The notes under the pieces are model-generated. The model was not told where the DNA came from and did no database searches. It saw nothing but the letters and a program-made list of their open reading frames with translations. This document shows, piece after piece, positions 34,224-43,875 of a stretch of 64,000 nucleotides of DNA. Source of the stretch: Coprobacter secundus (GTDB lineage: Bacteria > Bacteroidota > Bacteroidia > Bacteroidales > Coprobacteraceae); assembly GCA_000803105.1 (NCBI GenBank), contig JTDA01000013.1, positions 1 through 64,000 of the forward strand, in the 5' to 3' direction. Position 1 is the stretch's first letter; the number at the start of each line of letters is the position of its first letter. Made by a program: the position numbers and the translations under genes.

Positions 34224-34991
34224 CTAATGCTTTTCGATAAGATATTTCCAGAAGCGAACGGGCATGTTTTGACGATGAAGTTTGGGATTTATACGTTCTT
34301 GTATTGTGGTTGCTTTGAAGTATTCTTTCCAAAGCTGTTGGAATAGTTTCTCATCTTTATCCATGATATTTTCATTTAGTAGACCTGAAATAAATTGGAT
34401 ATCTTTGAGGTTGTCAAAAGTTATTTCTTTTACTTCGAATAAGTCATAATAATAACCATAGTTGCGTTTCATGTCATAGATAAGCCATTTTTGGTCTTTA
34501 AATCTTCTTTTCAGATGTTCAATAACTAATGATAGGACATTGTAAAGAGGTTCTATTGCAGCAAAATAAATTCCGTCAATAGTTTTTTGAAAACGAAGGA
34601 ATTGAATGATTCTACCTTTTTCTTGCCCGACTTTTCTCCCTATTTTACTTATTTCGAGAACATCGGGATCTCCAAAGTTTAATTCAATAGATTGTTTAGC
34701 ATCTATAACTTTATGTATATATCTGAACATAACAATGTCAATATTGGGCAATTCTGAAAGCCAACAGGCAGCTAAACAAGAAAGTGCTAATTGGGACAGT
34801 TTATGTTGCAGACATATCCATACACGACTCGATTTTTCGTTGTCAGTATATATAGTAATTAGTTCATCATAAAACAAGGGTAGAGAATCTTTTTCGGATA
34901 AAAGAGAATCAGGGAAGCTTTTTTTGAAATAAGCGTCGAATATACAAGTTAGTAACCCTTCAAAAGTTTTATCATATATGAAAATTGTCAT
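34224..34991 (-). CDS. DUF4130 / TIGR03915-type putative DNA repair protein
   Basis: The protein has 255 residues, has no signal peptide and is probably cytoplasmic. It matches the pattern of the DUF4130 family: 'FIYDKTFEGLLTCIFDAYF' at the start, 'VGQEKGRIIQFLRFQKT', 'YYDLFEVKEI' and a C-terminal 'MPVRFWKYLIEKH'. Its ATG overlaps the stop of the radical SAM gene by four bases, showing translational coupling. In the family, this protein is regularly encoded next to the TIGR03916 radical SAM protein and is sometimes fused to a uracil-DNA-glycosylase domain. That linkage points to DNA repair or modification, but the reaction is not known. No glycosylase domain is present here. Confidence 0.88.
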   Translation of the reverse strand: MTIFIYDKTFEGLLTCIFDAYFKKSFPDSLLSEKDSLPLFYDELITIYTDNEKSSRVWICLQHKLSQLALSCLAACWLSELPNIDIVMFRYIHKVIDAKQSIELNFGDPDVLEISKIGRKVGQEKGRIIQFLRFQKTIDGIYFAAIEPLYNVLSLVIEHLKRRFKDQKWLIYDMKRNYGYYYDLFEVKEITFDNLKDIQFISGLLNENIMDKDEKLFQQLWKEYFKATTIQERINPKLHRQNMPVRFWKYLIEKH

Positions 34992-36253
34992 TCTGCTGAA
35001 TCAAAAGGAATATTTAGTTGTAAGTTTCTGGGGTTGCTTTTAGGCTTGGAGATAAATAAGTTTTTGATAAAATTGGGAGACATTTCATGTATAGTTTTTG
35101 GTGGAAGTTCACGACAAGTAATAAAATATTGAGCTTTCTTCATAATGATACCTATTTTTTTTAGTTGATATGTTCCCAAATTCCCATGACGGCGCGATAC
35201 AATAATCAATTTTGCAGATTTTATGCCTATTCCGGGCACTCGTAACAGCATTTCATAATCAGCTCGATTAATGTCTATTGGAAAGTATTCAGGATGGCGC
35301 AAAGCCCATGATAATTTGGGATCTATTTCAAGATCCAAATCTGGGAATGTATCGTTTACTATCTCATCTACTTTGAAAGAATAGAAACGAAGTAACCAGT
35401 CAGCTTGATATAAACGGTTTTCTCTTATCAACGGAGGTTGCTTTAGCATAGGTAATCTCTTGTCATATTCATTAACAGGAATATATCCGGAATAGTAAAC
35501 TCGCTTCATTGTTGGCTTTTGATAAAAGGCAGAAGAAAGTTGCAAGATATCTTTGTCTGTATCTGTCGTAGCTCCTATAATCATTTGTGTACTTTGTCCT
35601 GCAGGTGCAAATCGAGGAGCATACCTATATTTTTTTCGTTCCTCAGCACTTTGTAAAACTCCTTGTTGTATATATTGCATGGGTTCCAGTATACTTTTGA
35701 AATCTTTTTCAGGAGCTAACTGTTGTAAACTTTTTTCATTGGGAATTTCTATATTGACACTCAGTCTGTCGGCATAAAACCCAGCTTCTTTGACTAGTTC
35801 TTGACTGGCACCCGGAATACTTTTCATATGGATGTATCCATTAAATCGGTGTATCGAACGTAGGTCTTTTATTACTTTGACAAGTCTTTCCATTGTATAG
35901 TCTGGGTTACGCACAACTCCAGAACTTAGAAATAATCCTTCAATGTAATTTCTTCTATAAAATTCAATAGTCAAATTGACCAATTCGTTCACTGAAAATG
36001 TTGCTCTTGGCAAATCATTACTTCTCCGGTTTATACAATAGGCACAGTCGTAAATGCAATTGTTGGTAAGCATTATCTTTAGTAACGAAATACATCGGCC
36101 ATCCTCTGTGAAACTATGACAGATACCCCATCCGCTGGTATCTCCGATTCCACCTTTTTTGTAGGAACGAGATACTCCACTGGAAGCACATGAAACGTCA
36201 TATTTCGCAGATTCCGCTAGAATCTTTAGTTTATTGAGGACATTTGTGTTCAT
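34988..36253 (-). CDS. TIGR03916-type radical SAM protein, putative DNA modification/repair
   Basis: The protein has 421 residues. The [4Fe-4S] cluster motif is 'CIYDCAYC' (CxxxCxxC), around residue 67. A radical-SAM barrel follows, with 'LFLSSGVVRNPDYTME'. Near the C-terminus a helix-hairpin-helix ('LLRVPGIGIKSAKLI') suggests binding to double-stranded DNA. The family is annotated as putative DNA modification/repair and is distantly similar to spore photoproduct lyase in concept only. It forms a two-gene unit with the overlapping DUF4130 gene. A TACTTTTG box on the minus strand (36287-36280) lies 27 bases upstream. Confidence 0.9.
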   Translation of the reverse strand: MNTNVLNKLKILAESAKYDVSCASSGVSRSYKKGGIGDTSGWGICHSFTEDGRCISLLKIMLTNNCIYDCAYCINRRSNDLPRATFSVNELVNLTIEFYRRNYIEGLFLSSGVVRNPDYTMERLVKVIKDLRSIHRFNGYIHMKSIPGASQELVKEAGFYADRLSVNIEIPNEKSLQQLAPEKDFKSILEPMQYIQQGVLQSAEERKKYRYAPRFAPAGQSTQMIIGATTDTDKDILQLSSAFYQKPTMKRVYYSGYIPVNEYDKRLPMLKQPPLIRENRLYQADWLLRFYSFKVDEIVNDTFPDLDLEIDPKLSWALRHPEYFPIDINRADYEMLLRVPGIGIKSAKLIIVSRRHGNLGTYQLKKIGIIMKKAQYFITCRELPPKTIHEMSPNFIKNLFISKPKSNPRNLQLNIPFDSAE

Positions 36254-36425
36254 CCTTGATAAGGAAATAAATGGAATTGCAAAAGTAAGAATATTCTTTG
36301 GGTTTTATCTAAATTAGAATGGATTAACGATTGTGTAAATATTAATGGTTGAATGTTATAAATACAAGTTGGCTGAAGCAGAATAAAATATTATAAGAGT
36401 AGAATTTTTGTCTGAGAGGATTAAG

Positions 36426-36458
36426 AAAAAGGAGTTGGAAATGTCCTAACTCCTTTTT
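36426..36458 (-). terminator. Intrinsic terminator of the phosphohexomutase gene
   Basis: AAAAAGGAGTT (36426-36436) and AACTCCTTTTT (36448-36458) form an 11-base-pair stem, 22 bases after the stop on the minus strand, with T residues following. Confidence 0.75.
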
Positions 36459-36480
36459 CTTATAAATATTGATTTTAGAA

Positions 36481-38229
36481 TTAAATTCCTAAGGATAATT
36501 TGACTGCTTCTATTTTTTTGTCGGCTGCAGCATCTGCCTTTTCGTAATCTTCTCGAGATTTCAATTCTCCTTTTACTTCAATATAGAACTTGATTTTAGG
36601 TTCAGTTCCTGATGGCCGGATAGAAACTTTGGTTCCATCTTCTGTAAAATATTGTAATACATTTGATGTAGTAGGCATATCAATGGTATATTTTTCATTT
36701 TCTGTGAGATCATTAGCTACCAAAGTTGCATAATCTTTGACTAAGATGACCTTAGAGCCGGCAATTTCTTTCATTGGGTTATTGCGATAGTTTTTCATCA
36801 TCGCCTCAATTTCTTCAGCTCCCGATTTTCCTTTGCGGACAACAGAGATACCCTTTTGTTTTGCATATCCGTAGGTTAGATAAATGTCCTGTAACATTTC
36901 ATACATAGTCTTTCCATTATCTTTAGCCCAGGCTGCAATTTCAGCCATTAAAGCGCAGGCAGATACAGCATCTTTGTCGCGAACGAAATCTTCAGCGAGG
37001 AATCCATAGCTTTCTTCACCTCCACCGATGTATTTCATTTTGCCTTCATTTTCTCGTATTACGGCTGCAATCCATTTGAATCCGGTGTAACAATCAAAAT
37101 ACTTCACATTGTTTTTATCGGCAATATTCTTAATCAATTCTGTAGTAACTATTGTTTTTACAATATATTCGTTTCCTGTCAGTCGTCCTAATTCCCGATA
37201 GCGGGTGATAAGATAGTTTAAGAATATCATTGCAATTTGGTTACCATTAACCAAGATGAATTCGCCTTTGTCATCTTTAACAGCAATACCTATTCGGTCA
37301 GCATCGGGGTCTGAAGCTAAGACTAATTCAGCACCTGTTTCTTGAGCTTTTTTGATAGCCATGTCTAAAGCGGCCGGTTCTTCAGGGTTAGGAGAGACCA
37401 CTGTCGGAAAATCTCCACTGACTACATCTTGTTCGGGGACATGAATGATGTTACTGAATCCATATTCCTTTAAAACTGCAGGAATCAGTTTCACTCCGGT
37501 ACCATGTATTGGAGTATAAACAATCTTCATGTCTTTATGTCGTTCGATTGCTTCGAGACTTAAAGATAAAGTTTTAATTCTTTCGAGGAATAATTTGTCT
37601 ATCTCTTCTCCGATTATTTCTATCAAATCAGGATTACCTTTAAATTTTATATCTTCTACCGAACGGATTTTGTTTACTTCGGCTATCGTGTTTTTGTCAT
37701 GAGGTGAAATCATTTGAGCTCCATCATTCCAGTACGCTTTGTACCCGTTATATTCTTTAGGATTGTGTGATGCGGTAAGTATGATTCCACTTTGACATCC
37801 TAATTCGCGTATGGTAAAAGACATTTCGGGAGTAGGGCGTAAAGATTCAAAAAGGTAAACCTTGATTCCATTTGCAGAAAATATATCAGCAGAAGTTTCA
37901 GCGAATAAGCGGCTGTTATTTCGACAATCGTGTCCAATTACAACTTTGATTTGGGGTAGATCTGCGAATTCTTTTTTTAGGTAATTTGATAATCCTTGAG
38001 TAGCAGCGCCTACTGTATATATATTCATACGATTTGTTCCAGCACCCATAATACCACGCAAGCCACCAGTCCCAAATTCCAGATCCTTATAGAAAGATTC
38101 AATCAGTTCGGTTTTATCTTCATTTTCAAGCATGCGACGAACTTCGGCTTTTGTCTTTTCGTCATATCCTTGTCCTAACCAAGTCTGAGCTTTCGCTGTA
38201 ACTTCTTTCAATAATGTTTCGTTTTCCAT
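36481..38229 (-). CDS. Phospho-sugar mutase (phosphoglucomutase/phosphomannomutase)
   Basis: The protein has 582 residues from ATG 38229 (MENETLLKEV). A longer frame from 38265 adds twelve residues that look like leader sequence and lies close to a TAAATTTG box (minus strand, 38277-38270), so I prefer the shorter start. The four alpha-D-phosphohexomutase domains are visible: active-site Ser in 'TASHNPKEYNGYK', metal loop 'DPDADRIG', sugar loop 'GGGEESYGF' and phosphate loop 'RPSGTEPKIKFY'. It interconverts glucose or mannose 1- and 6-phosphates for polysaccharide and central metabolism. The length suits the PgcA-like group (PGM2 type). It is monocistronic. Confidence 0.93.
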   Translation of the reverse strand: MENETLLKEVTAKAQTWLGQGYDEKTKAEVRRMLENEDKTELIESFYKDLEFGTGGLRGIMGAGTNRMNIYTVGAATQGLSNYLKKEFADLPQIKVVIGHDCRNNSRLFAETSADIFSANGIKVYLFESLRPTPEMSFTIRELGCQSGIILTASHNPKEYNGYKAYWNDGAQMISPHDKNTIAEVNKIRSVEDIKFKGNPDLIEIIGEEIDKLFLERIKTLSLSLEAIERHKDMKIVYTPIHGTGVKLIPAVLKEYGFSNIIHVPEQDVVSGDFPTVVSPNPEEPAALDMAIKKAQETGAELVLASDPDADRIGIAVKDDKGEFILVNGNQIAMIFLNYLITRYRELGRLTGNEYIVKTIVTTELIKNIADKNNVKYFDCYTGFKWIAAVIRENEGKMKYIGGGEESYGFLAEDFVRDKDAVSACALMAEIAAWAKDNGKTMYEMLQDIYLTYGYAKQKGISVVRKGKSGAEEIEAMMKNYRNNPMKEIAGSKVILVKDYATLVANDLTENEKYTIDMPTTSNVLQYFTEDGTKVSIRPSGTEPKIKFYIEVKGELKSREDYEKADAAADKKIEAVKLSLGI

Positions 38230-38330
38230 ATCTAAAATGTTAGTGTATAAAATTCCTAAACGCAATATACAAATTTAATACTAATTTTTCGAAATTAATG
38301 GTTTCGATAAAGATAATTCTATTTGTAGAA

Positions 38331-39968
38331 TTAAAATCTTACTTTTAGCCGTTCTCCTGCATCTTTGGCAACTGCTCGATAATATTCTTCTGAATACCCG
38401 GGGAATTCCGGTGATTCGGGCAATCCATAACCATTATCCATAAATTGTCCATCTTTTTCTCTCTTTATATTTCCATCCAAATATTTTACCATCAAATATT
38501 CGCCCAATTCTTTCCAACGAGCCGTTGATCTTTGAGCTTGGGCTACACTATAAGCCGTGAGAAAACGTATAGCTGCATCTTTATCATTTTTATATAGGTC
38601 GATTGCCGCTTTCTCTATGGATGGTTGCCAAGTATTGAACTCATTTTCCAATTGTTGCTGTACTGGCCGTATATCTTTTATCATATAATTGTATCGGGCA
38701 TATGCCATATTTGCTACCCAATTGTGTATCCAAAATGCAGAGGTCCATGAAAGTTTGTATAGACTGCCGTTTTTAGGATTAAAACATTCGGGAACTTCAG
38801 TGGCACTACAATAGATAGGTATATATACGCAAGTGTTGGTATCGTCTACTCCAAACCAAAGCACACCGCCGACAGCATCAGGTAACCAGTTGCGCATTTG
38901 TGCTACCAGTGTAAATCCGGTTTGTTGGGTCGCAATGGCTCTTTCTTGTGTATATTCGACACTATCTACAGTAAAAGTCATAGGGCGAAAACGATATGGG
39001 ACTTTAAACGGTCCGGCGCCTACATCTTGAGTCATGTCGAAAGGAGTATTTTCAAAATGGTCGCGCATAGCGTCTTTCATGTCTTGAGCCGATAGTTTTC
39101 GATTAGGTTTTACATATAGAGGAATTGGTGTTTTGGATTCTCCGTTGATATAAGACAGGTAATCATCCATCGTATTATTGAATTTACGGAAAAATGACCA
39201 GACTCTTGCTTCACACCCACGGAGAGCTCCAAAATCGGCTGGTGCATATGCATTGGCGAAACTGAAATCTTTGTTTAGTCCATCGAAATATCCTTTTTCT
39301 CGAGCAAAAGAGATTACATCGGGAGAATAAACACAATTGTCTTTATCATCTAATGGAAATGTGTGGATACGCGCTTGATTGGCATGAGCTGAAATGCAAT
39401 CGTCTGGAATACGTACAGCGACCCATACGGCTCCTTTGTTATGCACACCTTTACCTATCATTTCCATTATCCATACCTCATTAGGGTCAGCAATAGAAAA
39501 AGATTCTCCGGAACTGTAATAACCATGTTTTTTTACTAAGTCTGTCATTACTTTTATGGCTTCACGAGCAGTCTTGGCTCTTTGCAATGTAATAAACATA
39601 AGACTGCCATAATCTATTATTCCCGTAGTGTCTACCAATTCTGGACGTCCTCCCCACGTAGATTCAGTGATTGATAGTTGGTATTCATTCATGTTTCCCA
39701 TAACAGCATATGTCGACTCTACTTGAGGTATATGGCCAAGAGGCTTTCCTGTATCCCATTCTTTGACTTCAAGCATTGTATTTTCAGGATAATGAGTTGC
39801 AGGGATATAGACTAATGAGCCATACAGGGTGTGAGAATCTGCAGCATATGTGATGAATGTGCTACCGTCTGTTGTTGCTCCACGGCCAGCTAATAGACTG
39901 GTACAAGCGTCGGCATTTGTTATATGCCAACAACAGATTGTTGCGAATAGAATAAAGAATTTTTTCAT
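38331..39968 (-). CDS. Secreted C69-family dipeptidase
   Basis: The protein has 545 residues. A signal peptide (MKKFFILFATICCWHITNADA) places Cys of 'CTSLLAGRGAT' at the mature N-terminus, which is the nucleophile in this Ntn-hydrolase family (PepD type). Other family marks are 'DGSTFITYAADSH', 'EIWIMEM' in variant form (NEVWIMEMIGKG) and 'RIHTFPLDD'. The enzyme releases amino acids from dipeptides with broad specificity. Because signal-peptide cleavage exposes the Cys, it may act in the periplasm, consistent with peptide-based nutrition and the SusCD-protease locus elsewhere in the window. The gene is 53 bases upstream of nothing similar and seems monocistronic. Confidence 0.92.
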   Translation of the reverse strand: MKKFFILFATICCWHITNADACTSLLAGRGATTDGSTFITYAADSHTLYGSLVYIPATHYPENTMLEVKEWDTGKPLGHIPQVESTYAVMGNMNEYQLSITESTWGGRPELVDTTGIIDYGSLMFITLQRAKTAREAIKVMTDLVKKHGYYSSGESFSIADPNEVWIMEMIGKGVHNKGAVWVAVRIPDDCISAHANQARIHTFPLDDKDNCVYSPDVISFAREKGYFDGLNKDFSFANAYAPADFGALRGCEARVWSFFRKFNNTMDDYLSYINGESKTPIPLYVKPNRKLSAQDMKDAMRDHFENTPFDMTQDVGAGPFKVPYRFRPMTFTVDSVEYTQERAIATQQTGFTLVAQMRNWLPDAVGGVLWFGVDDTNTCVYIPIYCSATEVPECFNPKNGSLYKLSWTSAFWIHNWVANMAYARYNYMIKDIRPVQQQLENEFNTWQPSIEKAAIDLYKNDKDAAIRFLTAYSVAQAQRSTARWKELGEYLMVKYLDGNIKREKDGQFMDNGYGLPESPEFPGYSEEYYRAVAKDAGERLKVRF

Positions 39969-40021
39969 ATGTTTTATATTTTCAATTTATTTGTTTAACA
40001 GTTGTATTTGTATTTAAGTGA

Positions 40022-41728
40022 TTACCAATAAAATTCTTTTTTATATTGTTTTATATTACCACAAGAATCTATAACCTCGAAATGCAGACTGTGTTTTTTC
40101 CCACGAACAGTGCGTGATGTTTCTAAAGTATGCTGTGCAATTGAGGTTTTCCCATCCATTGAAAATATGACAAACTTTCCGTCAATTTCTCCTCGGAAAG
40201 ATTTTATTCCACTTTGTGTATCTCCGATTCGGAGTCGGATACGTCCTGATCGTCCCCATTTTTCTGGAGTTAAAGGTGTGATTGTAGGTGGTATACTATC
40301 TACCTTAACAGTAAAGCGTCCCAAGTCTCGGACTGATACAGTTATATATCCATTTTCATAATTGCCACAAAATGCGGATTCGCCTTTTTTGCCCAATCGA
40401 GCGACGTAGTATTGTTTTTTGTCTTGGATTGTATCTTTGGTAATCTGTATTTTTAAGGTTGTGTAAGTATGAAGAGGAATATTCTCTTCCCCTAATGTGT
40501 ATACTGGTGAGAAATATTCGGAGTATTCATTGTTGTATCCATATTTTAAGTCGATATCTTCATAAAGTGCTCCTTGTGGTAGTTCCCAGTATATACCTTT
40601 TCCTTTAATTATGTTTTTTTTGTGATAAGGCAAATGATATGAGTTTTGTGGAAATGTTGTGTCGGGGATATCTTGTTTACGCCCTTTTATTATCATGTTA
40701 ACAACGGAAGTATTGCCGTATATGTCAGAAAGCTCATATCGAATCTGGTAGTCTTTTTCTTGTTGAATTTTGAATATACCACGGTCTATGACATTTGTGT
40801 AAATAGGTAATTGATTTCCTGGGGCTACATATGAACGCATGTAAAATGACTTGTTATTTTTCCAGTCGGCATAATCGATAAGAGAATTTACTGCTCGGTT
40901 TACATCAAACGAAAGATCGTTGATTTCAAAGGAATAGATTGGGGAATTATCAACAAATATTTTCAGCGAATATATACCATATATGTTTGACGTATTGTTC
41001 ATATGGTCGTAAGCTTTAATACCAAAGTAAATGTCTCCCCAAGCTGTAAAAGTATCATTAATAATGTATTTTCCGGAAGTTATTATAGTGGGAGTTGCTA
41101 TTTTTCTATGTGAACTTCCATTGATAACGCCTTTACCTTTTACAGGGTAAATCGCTACGGAACGAACGGAGGGACACCTGGTGTCAACTAATTTATTTTT
41201 AAAATAAGGAGCAGGATTGATGAGATTTTCTGATTCTGTATGACGCATTTCAAAATGTAAATGTGGTCCTCCAGAACTTCCTGTGTTACCGCTATAAGCT
41301 ACAAGTTGTCCTTGCTCTACTTTTAATTCATCTTTTTTTAAATAAAAATTTACGGAAAAACTTTCTTCTTCATATTGTTTTTGTTTCACTATTTTGTCAA
41401 TATAAGGGGCAAAGCGGTCGAGATGCCCATAGACAGTAGTTATACCAGATGGATGGTCTATATAAAGAGCTAAGCCATAGCCGTAAGGTGATACGCTGAT
41501 ACGTGATACATATCCTTTATCAGCAGCATATATAGGTAATCCTGTTCGACCTTGAGTTTTAAAATCAAGGCCTGTGTGAAAGTGATTGTTTCTTAATTCT
41601 CCGTAATTTCCGCTTAATAATAGAGGTATTTTTAGAGGTGATTTTATAGTAATTGTATCCTTTGCATAAATATTTGACAAATAAGTCGGTATGATACAAA
41701 AGAAAAGAAACAATAGGGAATATTTCAT
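40022..41728 (-). CDS. Secreted M23-family metallopeptidase
   Basis: The protein has 568 residues from ATG 41728. A signal peptide (MKYSLLFLFFCIIPTYLSNIYA) starts exactly there, whereas the frame from 41884 adds 52 low-complexity Phe/Ser/Tyr residues, so the inner start is chosen. The LytM domain (about 45-190) has all metal and catalytic motifs: 'HFHTGLDF', 'YGHLDRF' and 'HLHFEM'. The C-terminal 370 residues form beta-rich, Ig-like or similar regions of unknown role. It probably cleaves peptidoglycan cross-links in the periplasm. It contrasts with the degenerate LytM protein at 15023-15892. Confidence 0.92.
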   Translation of the reverse strand: MKYSLLFLFFCIIPTYLSNIYAKDTITIKSPLKIPLLLSGNYGELRNNHFHTGLDFKTQGRTGLPIYAADKGYVSRISVSPYGYGLALYIDHPSGITTVYGHLDRFAPYIDKIVKQKQYEEESFSVNFYLKKDELKVEQGQLVAYSGNTGSSGGPHLHFEMRHTESENLINPAPYFKNKLVDTRCPSVRSVAIYPVKGKGVINGSSHRKIATPTIITSGKYIINDTFTAWGDIYFGIKAYDHMNNTSNIYGIYSLKIFVDNSPIYSFEINDLSFDVNRAVNSLIDYADWKNNKSFYMRSYVAPGNQLPIYTNVIDRGIFKIQQEKDYQIRYELSDIYGNTSVVNMIIKGRKQDIPDTTFPQNSYHLPYHKKNIIKGKGIYWELPQGALYEDIDLKYGYNNEYSEYFSPVYTLGEENIPLHTYTTLKIQITKDTIQDKKQYYVARLGKKGESAFCGNYENGYITVSVRDLGRFTVKVDSIPPTITPLTPEKWGRSGRIRLRIGDTQSGIKSFRGEIDGKFVIFSMDGKTSIAQHTLETSRTVRGKKHSLHFEVIDSCGNIKQYKKEFYW

Positions 41729-41964
41729 AGTTAAGCATTTTTTAGAGGAGACACAAAAATACGAAAAATAACAAAAGGATGAAAGTTTAGAAATTGAATA
41801 TAAGGATAAAAAGTATAAAAATTGAAGAAGAATATTATTGCTTTTTTTGAATAAAAAGGTGTTTATGATGAATTTTTTGGACATATTTATTCTCTGAAAA
41901 TCAATTTTTTAGTGGGGAAGTTTTTTTTGATAAAGAAATGAATGAAATAAAAAATTGTAGAACT

Positions 41965-41996
41965 TTTGCTGAATTAAAAAATTTAATATACCTTTG
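41965..41996 (+). promoter_or_regulatory. Bacteroides-type promoter of the tRNA-Asp gene
   Basis: TTTG (41965-41968), 20-base spacer, TACCTTTG (41989-41996). Exact consensus; start expected near 42003. Confidence 0.75.
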
Positions 41997-42034
41997 CAGA
42001 CGCAAAAGAGAACGGGAGAGTTCTAATAGAAAAA

Positions 42035-42108
42035 GGTGCGGTAGTTCAGCTGGTTAGAATACATGCCTGTCACGCATGGGGTCGCGGGTTCGAGTCCCGT
42101 CCGCACCG
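42035..42108 (+). tRNA. tRNA-Asp (anticodon GTC)
   Basis: A full cloverleaf is visible: acceptor stem GGTGCGG (42035-42041) with CCGCACC (42101-42107), discriminator G at 42108, D arm around 'TAGTTCAGCTGGTTAGA', anticodon stem CATGC/GCATG with loop CTGTCAC (anticodon GTC at 42069-42071) and T arm with GGGTTCGAGTCCC. The CCA end is not encoded. A single tRNA with its own promoter and terminator. Confidence 0.98.
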
Positions 42109-42118
42109 CGAAAATTAA

Positions 42119-42167
42119 AAGAAAAGGTTCTGAGATTTTTAAATTTCAGAACCTTTTCTTTTTTCCA
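42119..42167 (+). terminator. Intrinsic terminator of the tRNA-Asp gene
   Basis: AGAAAAGGTTCTGA and its complement TCAGAACCTTTTCT form a long stem (42120-42160) followed by a T run. Confidence 0.85.
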
Positions 42168-43105
42168 TTTCAATAGAAAATATGAGGTTTAAAGTAATTT
42201 TCATGAGACTTGTTCATGAGATTATTTGAAGAAGTGATTTATATATATGTTTTTCGCGGCATTACTCAGCTATAGATAAATGTCCCTTTGTATTTTTTCT
42301 CGTATGCTGCTCTGCTGCTTTGTTAGGTTGTAGTCAAGACTATGCAAATAGTCTACTATGCATATCTGCTTTACTTTATTCATATGAGTTCCTAATTTAA
42401 ACGAATATCGTTTTTTTGTTTTCGCCTATACTTTTCCTTATGTTATGGTTATATCCACTTTACTTAATAGAGAGTTAGAAGTCTTATGTTTGATGCAACA
42501 AGGTTCATTGAGTGAGGGAGTAGTGGATTCTAAAAGTTTGGCATTAATACGATAAGTAGACATAGACAAAATATATTGTGAAAACTAAAAGCTAATAATT
42601 CGATTGAGGTATGAATTTTGCTCAAATTTTGGTACTGTTTAATAAATGAATATGATAATCAGTAAGACCTAAAATGGGAAAGATTAGTTTACATAAGAGG
42701 GGTAGAAATACATTTTGAAATAGATATTTATACTTTGACTCTATAATGGGGATTCTTTACTCTTCTAATTTTATTTGAAGTTTTACGATGTTTATTCAGA
42801 TGTATTAACTCATTATAATGGAGATTTTATTGATATTGTATTTGACTTATTCCATCATTATTTAATAATTAATTATTAGTTTTTCTTCCTTTAAATCAGT
42901 CGAAAAATTATTCAAGTTTTTGAGCTTTTACTTAAAATGTAATCTGATTCTTTAATATATTACTTTGTTTTATACAAAATATTTATTCAACATTTTTTAA
43001 AACATAAATGTTATAAAGATATGAGTTATTTTGAGAATGGTTATTGTTAGTTACGGACAATAATCGAATAATAGATATGAATATTCTTTATCAGCGTAAA
43101 ATTTA
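42168..43105. other. Gene-free AT-rich stretch before clpP
   Basis: About 940 bases with no convincing frame on either strand, no tRNA-like fold and no clear terminator. In many bacteria tig (trigger factor) sits directly before clpP; it is absent here. It could be decayed coding sequence, but I see no recognisable remnant. Confidence 0.4.
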
Positions 43106-43138
43106 TTTGTATGTTTGATAAAATTATTTATACCTTTG
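43106..43138 (+). promoter_or_regulatory. Bacteroides-type promoter of clpP
   Basis: TTTG (43106-43109), 21-base spacer, TACCTTTG (43131-43138). The start near 43145 lies downstream of the alternative ATG at 43115, which supports ATG 43181 as the true clpP start. Confidence 0.7.
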
Positions 43139-43180
43139 TTTGAGAAAAATAATATAGATTTTAATTGTAAACGAAAAATT

Positions 43181-43849
43181 ATGACAAACGATTTTAGAAA
43201 GTATGCGACCAAACATTTAGGAATGAATGGTCTCGCTTTAGATCAATATATGGATATATCCAGTAGTTATATTTCTCCGACGATTATAGAAGAGCGTCAG
43301 TTAAATGTGGCCCAAATGGATGTGTTTTCTCGCTTGATGATGGACCGTATAATATTTTTGGGGACTCAAGTTGATGATTACACTGCCAATGTTATACAAG
43401 CTCAGTTGCTTTATCTTGATTCTGCAGATCCGGGTAAAGATATCTCAATTTATTTAAATACTCCGGGTGGCAGTGTATATGCAGGTTTGGGAATATATGA
43501 TACGATGCAATATGTTGCAAGTGATGTATCGACTATTTGTACCGGTATGGCCGCTTCTATGGGTGCGGTTCTTTTAGTTGCAGGTACTAAGGGAAAACGC
43601 TTTGCTCTTCGTCATTCTCGAGTAATGATTCATCAGCCTATGGGAGGTGCTCAGGGACAAGCTTCTGATATAGAAATTACAGCGAGAGAGATACAGAAGT
43701 TGAAAAAGGAGCTGTATACTATTATTGCAGATCATTCAGGAAATATGTATGAGAAAGTAGAGAAAGATTCAGACCGGGATTATTGGATGACTGCTGCGGA
43801 GGCAAAAGAATATGGTATGATAGATGAAGTGCTGGTACGGAATAAATAA
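43181..43849 (+). CDS. clpP: ATP-dependent Clp protease proteolytic subunit
   Basis: The protein has 222 residues from ATG 43181 (MTNDFRKYA). The longer frame from 43115 would start upstream of the predicted transcript start and adds 22 unlike residues. The Ser of 'GMAASMGAVLL', the His of 'MIHQPMGG' and the Asp in 'KDSDRDYWM' form the catalytic triad. Fourteen subunits make the barrel that degrades proteins fed by ClpX. clpX follows after 26 bases in the same unit. The sequence begins with a slightly longer N-terminus than E. coli ClpP, which is processed in the family. Confidence 0.97.
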   Translation: MTNDFRKYATKHLGMNGLALDQYMDISSSYISPTIIEERQLNVAQMDVFSRLMMDRIIFLGTQVDDYTANVIQAQLLYLDSADPGKDISIYLNTPGGSVYAGLGIYDTMQYVASDVSTICTGMAASMGAVLLVAGTKGKRFALRHSRVMIHQPMGGAQGQASDIEITAREIQKLKKELYTIIADHSGNMYEKVEKDSDRDYWMTAAEAKEYGMIDEVLVRNK

Positions 43850-43875
43850 AAAGAAAAGATACCGGAAAGAGAATA

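Noticed and set aside
41729..41884. 52-residue extension of the M23 peptidase
   Set aside because: The extension is Phe/Ser/Tyr-rich and precedes a perfect signal peptide starting at ATG 41728.
43115..43180. Longer N-terminus for ClpP (start at 43115)
   Set aside because: A consensus promoter at 43106-43138 places the transcript start downstream of this ATG.
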